A stretch of 64,000 nt of DNA, taken from Mytilus trossulus (lineage: Eukaryota; Mollusca; Bivalvia; Mytilida; Mytilidae). Below are positions 22,046 to 33,969 of the stretch, one piece after another. Each line of letters starts with the position of its first letter. The first letter of the stretch is position 1. Below the pieces are notes generated by a model. That model searched no databases. It saw only the letters and a program-made list of their open reading frames with translations, and had not been told where the DNA came from. The stretch covers positions 68,818,457 to 68,882,456 of the forward strand of contig NC_086374.1 of the NCBI RefSeq assembly GCF_036588685.1, in the 5' to 3' direction. Both the position numbers and the translations under genes were made by a program.

Positions 22046-22559
22046 ATAATACATACGAATATTTGGTAATCGAGCCCATGTGTATGGTTTCAGAGGAAGT
22101 AGATTACAATCTTAATTTGTCTTGATATATGCAGGCGGAGACACTTTTGAAATAGAACAAAATAATCGAAGCTCTTTGTTTATCGAGAAAGCGATAAATG
22201 TTTACTGTAATGTTTAATATAGTTACAAAATTTTAAAAAGTTAATAGAAACAAATAAAAAGACAATTTTCTTCTCAATTACGAAGTGTTTTGTTTTAAAA
22301 ACGCCATTTGCATAAGTTTTCAATGTATCTATTACATAAGATATTAAGTCGACGACATGGGTATCTATAAATTTGATGTAGAAAATGCATAATATTTAAT
22401 TAACTGCGCATTTGTATTCAGATATCGCAGATCAAATTTATTCGTTCATTGTGTAATCATACGTTTTTTGATTGAGTTAAGTCTGCCAATTGATATTTTA
22501 TCGTGTGTTTTTTCTATGTTGTGATGTTATGCTATTGTTTCAGAAAAAGGGAGGAGGTT

Positions 22560-22880
22560 TGGATCCATTAAAACGTTTAATCCCGCTGCAAATGTTTGCA
22601 CCTGTCCTAAGTCAGGAATATGATGTACAGTAGTTGTCGTTTGTTTATGTAATCATATACGTGTTTCTCGTTTTGTTTATATAGATTAGACCGTTGGTTT
22701 TCCCGTTTGAATGGTTTTACACTAGTAATTTTGGGGCCCTTTATAGCTTGTTGTTCGGTGTGATCCAAGGCTCCGTGTCGAAGGCCGTACTTTAACCTAT
22801 AATGGTTTACTTTTTAAATTGTTACTTGGATGGAGAGTTGTCTTATTGGCACTCACACCACATCTTCCTATATCTATAAT
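22560..22880 (-). mobile_element. Interspersed repeat family B, copy 4 (long)
   Basis: Near full length: GCACCTGTCCTAAGTCAGGA, TAGTTGTCGTTTGTTTATGT, GGTTTTACACTAGTAATTTT, CTCCGTGTCGAAGGCCGTAC, ACTCACACCACATCTTCC. Its 3' tail shares the CCTGTCC-AAGTCAGGA block with family A. Confidence 0.85.
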
Positions 22881-23892
22881 CTGATATTTTTTTTTTATTT
22901 TTTTTTATCACGGACGGAGAACATATTATCAATATTTCAGTTCAAAAAATTTCGTGTCTGTCCTATCATTATGTGAATCATGAAAAAATTCCCCAAAATA
23001 GGTAACGATTGTATCGGAAAGTCGAGTGCACCTTTTTATGTTAGGGCATGTTTGGTGTATATTTTGTCTTACAAAGCAAGAGTATTTGATATTAGCATCT
23101 CACTTCAGATTCTATCATTTTTATATACCAAAGCTACAGGTTGATTTTATAACGTCAAAAAATCACAGTACGAAAAGATGAAATATATTGGTCAAGTGAA
23201 ATACCTATTAATGAATCACAAAAACAGAGTAGGTGTGTTCGAATAGCTATTATTTTCTAAAAGTACTTGACGTCAGTCTTTTAATTTGGATGATGAAAAT
23301 AGATATCTTCGAAAAAATATGACTTTCTTGTGTGTGATAACTAGGGTTTATAATCTTCAACCACTTAAAATGTTTAGTCGGCCCTTCCACGGCACGAAAT
23401 ATTTAATTAGAATTTTTTTAAATGCTTAAGAATATTTCAAAATTTCACCTGACATCCGAACAGACAATATTCTTAAGTTGAATCAATGCAGACAAGATCA
23501 TTAACTGATGCTCATTAGCTAGTACATGTAGATACATTTGTCTTTTAAGATATAACTGATATATACCGATCGATCGTAATGGTACTATGTGGATAAATTT
23601 ATCAGTTTTCAAGAGCAAAATTGGCAGAGCGTCATCCCTACAATGGCTTCCATTTCTACGATTGTGAGCATGAACTGGCGTAATGGGGAGACAATTTTGA
23701 AGAAGTAGAATCCTGACTATGAATAACATTTCTGTATTGACAACGTTCCGCCTTGTGGTACGCTATTCGTACAAGACTATTTTAAGGATCTACTTTGCTG
23801 GAGCTAGTTTAGTCGTATAATATTTTCAAAATATTTCTGTTATTTTATTTGCACGAAAAAATGGAAGACGATATAATATCAATGGGTTAAGT

Positions 23893-24692
23893 TACAGTAA
23901 ATGGGCTATGTCACAGATTTCAGTAAAATTTGGCATACAACTCTGGCTCGATGAACTTCTGAATCAACTAAAAATCGAAAAAAATGCATTATTAAATTGA
24001 GATATCATTTAAAATATTACTAATTGAATTCTTACAAAATGGGTGACTATTTGTATAGAAAGCACATAAAATCGGCGAAAACCCTTCTAAAATTTGTCTT
24101 AAAATCGCAAAATCTCTAATTCTACCTCATAGATTTTTCTTAAAAAACTATATGTTGTTGATACATAAATTTCTGTTTTAATGATATAAAATAATCATAG
24201 GGTCACCGACTCCGTTTTTTGTCTAACAATCAATTTGTTACCTTGTTTGTAGTGAAAAACGTCAAAAATCAACGTTTTACGGCCTGCAACGCGATAACGT
24301 TACGATTATTTCGACGTTTTGTTGGATGTTTTCACAAAGAACGCAACTTTGAATGATGAATACCGTAAAACGAAGTCGGTGACCCTATCTTTATTTTGCA
24401 TCATTAAAACAGAAATTTATGTATCAACAACATATAGGTTTTTAAGAAAAACCTAAACCTATGGAGTAGAATTAGAAACATGGCGATTTAAAGACAAATT
24501 TTAGATGTTTTTTGCGGATTTTATGTGCTTTCTATACAAATATTCGCCCATATTAACAGAAATCAATCTGCAATTTTTCAGATAATAAAACTGATAAATG
24601 TATTATTTTTTCGATTTTCAGTTGTAGTTCAACGAGCCAAGGTTGTATGCAAATTTTTAGCAAAATCCGCGACATATTCCATTTACTGTTCC
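23893..24692. repeat. 0.8-kb foldback inside the 4-kb element
   Basis: Left arm 23893-24225 and right arm 24367-24692 are imperfect reverse complements. Examples: ACAGTAAATGGGCTATGTC / TATTCCATTTACTGT; TTTGTATAGAAAGCACATAA / ATGTGCTTTCTATACAAAT; ATACATAAATTTCTGTTTTA / TAAAACAGAAATTTATGTAT; GGGTCACCGACTCCGTTTT / AAAACGAAGTCGGTGACCC. The ~140-bp spacer is relatively CpG-rich. Confidence 0.85.
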
Positions 24693-24794
24693 TTGAGCTT
24701 AAAGCACGACTTATTTTCTTCTACCTATAGGAGATAGGATAATACTCTCATATTAATATGTTGATACCAACACGATTAATCATTTGATACAAAA

Positions 24795-25180
24795 AGGTAG
24801 TTATATAAATACGGATTATTCTTAGAATTGAGGGTCATCCTTTAAAAGTTATGGTCATCATTTACAAATTACGGTCATCTTAAAAGCAATTACGGTCACC
24901 CTTGTTATGAATCGCTGATTCTGTTACGGTCATCTCGATTATGATTTACGGTCATCTGAGCGATTTTTTCAAATCGAATTTCCCGTTTCATGCACATTTC
25001 TCGGAAGTTATTAGTAATTTCCGAGTGATTCTTTTATAAATTTACATCGTTTCAATGTATTCATTGTAAAGAAAATGATATAGAAACACTTAAACAGACA
25101 ATACAGAAACTGACCTAATTTTTGTCCGACATCTTGGGATGACCGTGAATGCAGTTACGGTCATCAGTTTTACCACGGTG
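24795..25180 (-). repeat. Right terminal inverted repeat of the 4-kb element
   Basis: Reverse complement of the left arm, with TTACGGTCATC-type motifs near 24831, 24850, 24872, 24894, 24925, 24948, 25139 and 25156. Confidence 0.85.
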
Positions 25181-25344
25181 ATTATACGAATGTTAGGTAA
25201 ACATATGGTATAGTGTGAGGATCATTTGTGTTATTTGTATATGAGAACCGAAACTGATGAAAACAAAATGTATTCATCTTAATTTTGAAAAAAATCTATT
25301 AAGAAACTAACTAAAGAATTATAGATCTAGGTACCTGGAATAGG

Positions 25345-25480
25345 TCTAGTGGCGGATCCAGGAAACGGGGTGGGGGTTGGAATCCCCCTTTTTTGGACGA
25401 TAATTGCATTTTAATGGGGAAATATAGTTGGAAACCTCCCCCTTTTTATCATGGGTTGGGACCCCCTCTCCATTTGAAAT
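25345..25480. mobile_element. GTGGCGGATCCAGG-type short repeat (family J), copy 1
   Basis: AGTGGCGGATCCAGGAAAC, then G- and C-rich blocks, then CGGTCAAATGAATGTATTGG. A related element with the complementary end lies at 60917-61035. Confidence 0.55.
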
Positions 25481-26156
25481 GGTTGCGGTCAAATGAATGT
25501 ATTGGATGATATTTATTATCGCAATTGTAACGGAAGTTTCAGTCTGATCAGAAAACACAATTAATCTAATTCCAACCGTTAATAAAAGTTGTTCCCAAGT
25601 AAATTGGAAGTTATTGATTTTAACTTGATTTTCAAACATGCCACTTAATGTTTTATCATGTTGGACGACAATTGGATTTAAATTGCTTTTAGCCTACAAT
25701 TAAGTATTTAATATACTTTCGTAGACAATAAACTTTCACAAATATTTCTCTGGTTTAAATGGCAGTTGTCAAATCAATATCGCAGTGTGTATTCATTTCA
25801 CTGTATTGTCCCTTGATATAGATCTCGTTATTAATTCTTTTAATCGGCTCTTTTATAATGTTAATGTTTTTATTTAAAGAAATAGTATGTATACAGAATT
25901 AAGGATTAGTCCATTTTTTAAAATAGGTGTGAAAGTAATCTTAACTTAAACATGTATGCCATAAGGTTCACGTACTAAAATATCACAATACAGCTTAAAA
26001 ACTATAACATTTAATAAAAGAAAAGGGTATAACTATAAAATTTCATGTTTGTTTTTTTTTTGTGTAAAAAATATTGCACCTTTAAAATGCGAAATAAAAA
26101 CTAACCACATATGTGTCTGGAATTATGCAATGTTGATGTTCATTTTCATATCTCCG
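25481..26156. other. No recognisable feature
   Basis: AT-rich intergenic DNA. Confidence 0.5.
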
Positions 26157-26380
26157 AGGCCCCTCATGGGGGGTTCTAGTAATCACATAATCACCATTTT
26201 TTTGCCAATATAATCACATAATCATTAAATATTTGCTTATCTTTAGTAATCAAATAATCATAAACTAAAAATACAATCCTAGGTAATCAAATAATCATGA
26301 AATATTTGGCTTAATAATAAAATAATCATTAAAAAAACGGCCAAGTAATCACATAATCAAAAACCCCATGAGGGCCCTCA
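26157..26380. mobile_element. Short element with TIRs and an internal TAATCACATAATCA array
   Basis: Ends GGCCCCTCATGGGGGGTT and AACCCCATGAGGGCCC are inverted. Between them TAATCA(C/A)ATAATCA occurs six times, spaced about 30-35 bp. No ORF. Confidence 0.8.
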
Positions 26381-27351
26381 TCTCCAATACCTTAATTTAC
26401 ACGAGGGTGTGTCCTTCAATGCTGTATTCTTTAATTCTTTAATTCCATAATTTATTTTTCTCTTTTCTTTTTTTTTCATTTTTCTCTAATTTTTTTTTTT
26501 ATCTTAGCACTATATTATTCTCTATTCCTTTTTACCCTGTTGTCTGTTATAATTATTCTTCTTTTTTGGACGATTGTTCTGTACATTTGGCTTACTATTT
26601 GTATTCTATAACGTACTTGCACATATACAAATGTACCATGTACAGTAACGCGTGGTTAAGGTGCATGCATGCAATAATCTATCACAGTAAAGATAACTTA
26701 ACACATTTTTGAAATATTAAAGAAGAACTAATAAGTATGTTTGTACTGTGTAATAAATAAATAGAAAAATAATATGTAATAATGTAATGAAGTAGCCACA
26801 TATGTATCTGAAATTATACAATTCTGATGCTTCCTGTAGGTCTTATTAGTATATTTTAACTTATCAAATGTCCTCTTCAAATACATAGAAATCTCAGATA
26901 AAAGAATGACATGTATGATATCTAAAGCATATTATTGTAATAAATATCAATTAAACCAAGTTATGAAATAAATGACATTATTAAAATGACAGGTGAATAT
27001 GCATAACTCTGTTAATTAACGATGCCAGTATGAAAAATAGGTGAGTAAAACAGCTAGCGAACAATGCATTCAATAATTAGATTACGAATATTTTTAAATG
27101 TCGATTTTAATATTTTGAAACTAATGGTAGATTTAATTTCACTAACAGAACGTCTAAAACAGTCACCTTAATCCTATTAAAGTCAAGCGACACAGAAAGA
27201 AAATCTCTACCGATCTCCCCTTTCGGAACAATGACGTGACGTAATGGGTTCGTTTCATAGATACGAAAATCGACCCGACGTAAAAGGGAAATAGATTAAC
27301 TAATTCGTTTCATTTTGTTTTCATTGATATATTTTTATTTAAAAGGGGGAA
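26381..27351 (+). promoter_or_regulatory. Upstream region of CIMIP2B
   Basis: AT-rich with T-rich runs at 26460-26510. No defined TATA box or known motif is claimed; the 5' UTR start cannot be placed. GACGTGACGTAATGG at about 27232 is CRE-like but may be chance. Confidence 0.3.
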
Positions 27352-27413
27352 ATGCCGCTACCATCTGATGGAAAGAGTGTCTTAATGACACCGGACCCTT
27401 ACCACACACCAGG
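27352..27413 (+). CDS. CIMIP2B: CIMIP2B exon 1
   Basis: MPLPSDGKSVLMTPDPYHTP plus two bases of a Gly codon; donor GTAAGT. Confidence 0.85.
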
Positions 27414-30400
27414 GTAAGTCTTTTTTTAATTCATTTTAAGATATTTGCAGTGTTTAATTAGTAAACAATATGAATGCGCATTTCTGTTTTTGAGTCCGGG
27501 TTGCATGTTTCCATAAATTATTTAATGCAGACGGAATTGATCTTCAATACACCTTTTCCCACTTAATTAAGATAACAAAGGCAGTCTTAACAAAATCAAT
27601 TGATAAAAACCTGATAAATGGTAATGATAAGCGATTTATTTCGTTTAAAGAATTTATTTGATGAAAGAAAGTACAGAAAACATTCATGTCAAATATGAAC
27701 ACGTGTATTCGTTAGAATCAAACTTCTATTTTGGTAAAATATTATGATATATTCATGACAAAAATATCTTATGATATTGATATTCTGAAAGTAGAATTTC
27801 GACCTTCTTTCACTTAAGGGGTCCCTATTCTTTATCGTTAGAGCTCATGTATGGTTATTGTCAGGCAATTAGATATTCTATTAGATGAGGGTTCTATTTA
27901 AGGATAAGGGCTTGTGCTACGGTTAGGTAGGGGTTAGGATAAGGTTTAGATTCAAGGATAGTTAAGAAATTTATAAAGATTCGGACCCTTGGTAAAAGGA
28001 GGACAAAATTACAATACGAATGGATTTGAATGGTCATTTGCTTAAGGAACGGTGGGCAATTTCTCTCCCGGAACATTATGACATCCTTTAGGAAAACATA
28101 AAAACGAAATTCAAACCGTTATTTCTTCGATAGCCTCAGGGTTACGATTCGACAAGCTAAGAAAAACGGGTCGGATTTTAACCTTTGGGAAGCGAGTTTT
28201 TTAACTTTATAAAAGAAGGACAATAATTTCTTTTCTTTTTCGGATAACCAGTAGAACGCGCACATTAAAATTATATAAACTCTAATTCTAACATCAACTA
28301 CCCTACCTTAAACAATCTGTATTAAAAAAGTTTTGACTTAATTTATTCCACTAAAAGAATCAAAATCCGAAAGTAAAGTTGTTACGACCTAAAGGAATTT
28401 GAATATAACAGATATGAGACTTTAACAACAATTTTACATGTATCTTGCCATCAAAATTGCATTCAGCGATGCCGAGTTGCATACATATTTGATAAACACT
28501 AAAACTTTCTATCTTTTGTTAAATTTTGCATCAAATCATATTCTTTATTACAGGAAGAAATTGTTTATTTCTAAAATTTATAGTGTACATATATGATGGA
28601 TGAATATAGTGTAGTCTAATGTCTAATGCTCAGGTCTAATGTCTAATGTCCACTGGCAAAATATTAAATGCATATATGGACGAGAAAAATATTGAAAAAA
28701 ATAATCTGTATATGAACAATGAATGCAGTATATATTGTAAGACTGAGCCAAAGTTTAAACATGATTGTTCACGAGGTAGCATACATGCAGTAGAAAGGCA
28801 TATCACCCTACTCGAACACGTAACTTCAAACCTACCAGTCTGCTCCTACTGCTACTGAAACTTAAACATCGCGTTCTAAGACTTTGATATTGTCCGGCTG
28901 GGGATCAAAACTACTAGGTTCCGCATTTGAGGCGAACGAGCACGCTACTACGAAACCACAGAGGAGACCCACAGAGCTGTCATACCCCGAATTTAAGTAA
29001 ATACGTGTACATAGACTTTATGAAAATCACTGGTACTCTGGTGCAATATAGTCAGAAGAAATTAGCGATAACTCTTTCCTATAAAATCTATTAATAAAAA
29101 ATGAAGTGATTGCCAAATTATACAAATTACTATTAGCTGTTTTATTTTCTAGGTATGGTGGATTTTGTCCTCAGTTTAAATACCAGATTGGAAACACATT
29201 TGGAAAAACTACGTGTCGATTATTAGGGAATACAAATGTTGCCAGTTCCGGAAAATTGGTTTTGGCAGATATTCGAGCAAGCGCACCGGCCGCTTTATTT
29301 TCTGGTAGCAAAGCTGACTTCCGGTCACAATTGCTTCGTTCCAGAACTCAAAGCTGGGGTGACCAGAAACTAGTTGAAAGAATGATTCCAGGTTATACAG
29401 GTATAAGATATGTAGATAATCTTAAGATAAAATAGGGGAACTATTAAAAAACCACTCGGAAATAATGTGTTAATAATTCACTGGCACATTAATATTGTCT
29501 TTGCTACATGGACACAAAAATGAAGACATTGATTATTTGTAAGCTGATACTGCTTTTGACATTTTTCTTTTCGGAAATGGGTTTCATCCTTTTCATCCAA
29601 TTTTTAGCAAAGTATTATATTCGGATATTTTGATATCGCAATAACATCATGGCATACTTACATTGTTTACCCATGGGGGGTCATTTTTTGTAAAACAAAT
29701 CTTTTTGTGTTATTCTAGTGCCCTATTCCGCGAATGTTTGGTCTGTTTATTTGCAGACAGTTTCCTCATCAATTTTGTTGACTTTTAAAATTTATTATAA
29801 GGTGTCCGGGTGATTGTGAACCCCGCAGACTAATAGTTTAAAATTATTTAATACGGATTAAATCTTATTTCAGTTTTGTTAATTTCACTGTTCTGAATTA
29901 GTTGGATTTTTATTGATTTTACTACATAGCTTGAAGCTTATTACATGTTCTGCATGCACTTTGTTTTCTGCACAATTTCTGGAAAAATGACCCTTACATT
30001 ATGTTCAGGTGTAATAATTGCCAATGACTTTTCTACAAGAAACAATTTGAAAATGTCACAAGTAAAACAAATTTTCTTGCTTTAAGGTTATTGTAGTATT
30101 GACTTCGATTGTCAAAATAAATACTTTTTATGGTTTCCGAATGAAGACGAACTGTTTGTATATGGATAAGGTTGTCTAGCAAATTTGAATTTTATTTCAA
30201 TAGTCCAAGGTTGTGACTTCTGATCTTTATAATATTCATTTTTTTATGTGGATGTCCCAATACCAGAGTATATAGGCTAGTGGTTGTTGTTAGCTGTTTG
30301 CAAAAACTGTTTTTCTTGTACTAAAATTAAGACTGTTGGAATTTTCTTTTGAGTTGTTTCTCATTTTTTCTTTTGAGACTTTCAATATTATTGGTTTTGC

Positions 30401-33400
30401 TCATTGCTGAAGACAATACTTTGACATGATGTTGTTCATATCCTTAATATCCTGTTGCTCTTTATATGAATATTTTTCTTCATGACAACCATAACACATC
30501 TACATTTTTATATTACAACTTTCAGTTTGTGCATTGATTCAACAAAAAATATGCAATCAAGTTTTTTATTTCTGCATTACTTTTTAAATATGGATTTACT
30601 ATGGGTGCTATAAACAGTTTCGTATAAAAAACTAGGGGTTATTCCCCGACTAAAAATAGACTTGGAGGGAAGTCCCTTTTTTTCAACATAATTGGTAAAA
30701 AAGTATCATGTTTTTTATATTTGATTGTAAAAATAAGTTAAATAGCTTCAATTAAAACAGGTTGAATGATTAAAATAATTTTTAAAAATTAGATTAAATA
30801 CACATGTTTTAAGGGGAGACAAACTGTAAACATCCTGTTTTTTTGGCAGTGAAAAGTGCAACACTTATTTGCACCCACTGTAGCTCTTTTCGGAGCAGGC
30901 GAACGTAGCCTGAATCATAAATTTTTAGAAAGACCAGGTAAAAACCTATGAAATTCATACAGTTTTAAATATGAAAAATGTGCATGTATCATGTCTGCAT
31001 GGGTGTGCACATGGCCTGATTTCATGTTTTTAATGCATAGATTATGCAATGTTTTTCCCATTTTCTCTGGATAAAACTTTTTGGTACTATTAAAAGTACA
31101 ATTTATTTTTATTTCATTATAAACTAGAGAAAATTCTGATTCTAATGATATCTAGTTTTATACAAGTATCTTCATTAACATTAACACCACTAAGGGTCAA
31201 TTATAGATGGTCCCTCAAAATATGACGTCATAGAAAAAAACTGTTGATTGCACCCTATCGCCCCAGCACATCTGGATAAAATCAATTTACTAGACGGATT
31301 TAATATTAATCCACAACATGTACATAAATATAAAAGAAAAAAAAAACTAAAAATGATTAAGTATTAAGTTACACTACATATGTTTTAATGTTTATACAAC
31401 AAGCTATTAAAATTATTGATCCCTATTTTGAATATGCATATTCTGAAAGGTAATCGATTTAACAATGTGGTACCGTAGTAATTTTCCGAGTTTGTCTCCC
31501 TTGATTGATGATTCTGATTTTAATGAATAAAACAACATAACTAAGTATGTATGGCTATAAATGCTCTTGGTTATACATCCTGCTTCTAATATTCCGGCAT
31601 TGTATAAGGCCATACTTAATTCTATAATTGAGCTGATTGAAGTTATGTGGTTAGAAACATGCATGGTCATGGTTTATTTATTAGTTGGAACTGTCTGTGA
31701 ACTACTAAATTTCAGTAGTTTCGAGTATTCTTAAATCTTTATCTTTGTTTTTAGTCCTTTTGTTAGTTTTTTAATACGTTATTGATCGCTATGTCTTATC
31801 TGTTTCTGTTTTTTTTTATTGTTTTCTAATACACCAGGCCGTTTGTTTGCTCTTCTCAGTCCCCCCCCCCCCCCCCCCCCCCCCCCGCAATTGCTGCCAA
31901 GCTTTCTGTATGATATTGGGTTTTCTCATTGTTGGACCTACATTTTTGTTTTCATCATAGTCATGTAGTTTCTAGCGATTGGCTGTTTCATTTGGTACTA
32001 TTTAAAAAAAAATGTATTTCTTTATTTTCACTGTTTTTTTATTTGTTTTTCAAAACTAATCTTGTGTTGAACGTCGCAATTGAAATGATCTCGATTATTT
32101 ACAAGCAGTTTGATGTTGGTCAACAGTTCACAAAGATTTGGACAGAATGAGTCTATATATAAAGATTTATTTAACTTTTTTTGCGTCGACGTTGCTGCCA
32201 TCTTTTCACATTCAACTGGAATTTGGTTTAATCATTGATATCTCTATAAACATTATGCGACCATTTTGGATCGAAGAGACGCCTCCTCATTTACAATAGT
32301 TATATTATATAGGCCATTATATGTTCATACTACAAATCTTTATTCTCATAAACCAAAGTACAAATGATACAGAGACATGATGTGGACTTTTTGTCGTAGT
32401 TGTATTGAAATTAATTTTTTGGAAAAACTAAGGCTTTTCTACCTCAGGAATAAATTACCTTAGCTGTATTTGGCAAAACGTTAAGGGCATTTTTGGTCGT
32501 CCATGCTCTTCAAACTTCGTACTTAATTTGGCCTTTATAACATTTTTGATTTAAAAAGCCCTTCCGGGCTATCTGTGTTTAAATACTCTCTGTTTTTGTT
32601 GCGATGTGTTCCTTTTTAGGTTTTTTTTTATCACCAGCCCATAACTTCTGTGTTGACTTTAGTTATCATTGATATGTTTATAATTATAAATTAACTGTTT
32701 ACAAAACTTTGAATTTTGGAGAAAAACTAAGGCTTTTCTACCTCAGGAATAAATTACCTTAGCTGTATTTGGCAAAACTTTTAGGCATTTTTGGTCGTCC
32801 ATGCTCTTCAACTTCGTACTCGATTTGGCCTTTTTATAACATTTTTGATTCAAGCGTCACTGATGAGTCTTTTGTAGACGAAACGCGCGCCGGGCGTAAA
32901 TAGTATTTTTTTCCCTGGTATCTTGATGAGTTTATTTGTGTAGCGTTGTTTGTGAGCTGTTTGTCTGTTTGTGCTTTTTTTGTTTTTTAAACTACGCTGT
33001 TGTTAATTTTTCTTTTACTAAAGTTTATGATTGCCATTTTCGTAATTCCTTTTTTTTTTATAATTTTTTACCGATCAATGAGTAAGTTGTTCGAAAAAAA
33101 TACCGACATACCAATACTAACAGGAAAACGAATACGAGCAGCATACTCATTTTTTAGTTTTTACTGATATTGATAACAAAGCATGATGAAATCTACAACA
33201 CACTTAAATGATATTTTGTCAATTAGATTTTTAATTATATCGAATGTACATTTCTTATAGGATTCATACCACGTAGCGAACATTACTTTGGGAAAAGATA
33301 TGCAGAGACATGCAAAAGTGCAATAGCAGATTTTGAAGTCGACCAAAAAGATTACGATTCAAAGTTAAAGGATTTAAAAATAACGGAAGTGATGCAACAA

Positions 33401-33937
33401 GGGAAGGAAGTCAAAGGTCAAGATGGAAAATCAATGCCGGTAAATAGATTTTTTTCATTGCCAATATTACAAGTTTATTTTTTGGAATCTGGAATATTGA
33501 ATTTTGCGCATGGTACCAAAGGTACCTTTATCAAAGATACGCCTCGACTTTAATCAAAATTCAAACGAGTAAAACCGATTTTACTAATATGGCTAGAAGA
33601 GGTTGAAGATTTCCTGAAAGAGCGAAAACAGCTCTACAGCAAAGATATCAAGGGAGGAAAAATGTTTTTATCTCTAGGGAGCTACCATTTGATTTTTTAT
33701 GGGGGGGGGGGGGGGGGAGGGAGGGGGGTGGGGGCTAGGATGAAAAATTTTGTCCTGCATTTTTATTTTTCAATCTATTCGGTCCTGCCTTTTTTTTTTT
33801 TTTTTTTAGTTTATCCTGACTTTTTTTTATATAAATTTGTCATCCTGACTTTTTTATATTGCAAGTGTCTCATCCTGCCTTTTTTTTTTTACTCAAAACT
33901 CCTGTCCTGCTTATTTTTTTTCAAAATTTTATCCTAG

Positions 33938-33969
<32 letters not shown>

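Larger units (their letters stand above)
21151..25180. mobile_element. 4.03-kb non-autonomous element with long TIRs and a 5-bp flanking duplication
   Basis: The ends CACTGGGGTAAAGCTGATGA and (complement) CACCGTGGTAAAACTGATGA are flanked on both sides by ATTAT (21146-21150 and 25181-25185). The inverted arms continue for about 400 bp each (21151-21565 and 24795-25180). Both arms begin with the internal palindrome GATGACCGTAACTGC / GTGAATGC...ACGGTCATC. Both then carry a cluster of GATGACCGTAA-type motifs, roughly eight or nine per arm. The interior has no transposase-like ORF; it holds an E-family copy, a B-family copy and an 0.8-kb foldback. The 5-bp duplication and CACTGTG-like tips recall Transib/RAG-type termini, but this is inference. 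Confidence 0.75.

Noticed and set aside
26182..26360. CRISPR-like spaced repeats
   Set aside because: The genome is eukaryotic, the words are AT-rich and variable, and the array is enclosed by inverted ends, so it is a MITE-type array.
29106..29152. Upstream extension of the CIMIP2B exon 2 frame to an in-frame ATA/ATG-like start
   Set aside because: This part precedes a strong acceptor (TTTTCTAG), and exon 1 with a proper ATG and matching phase is present at 27352.
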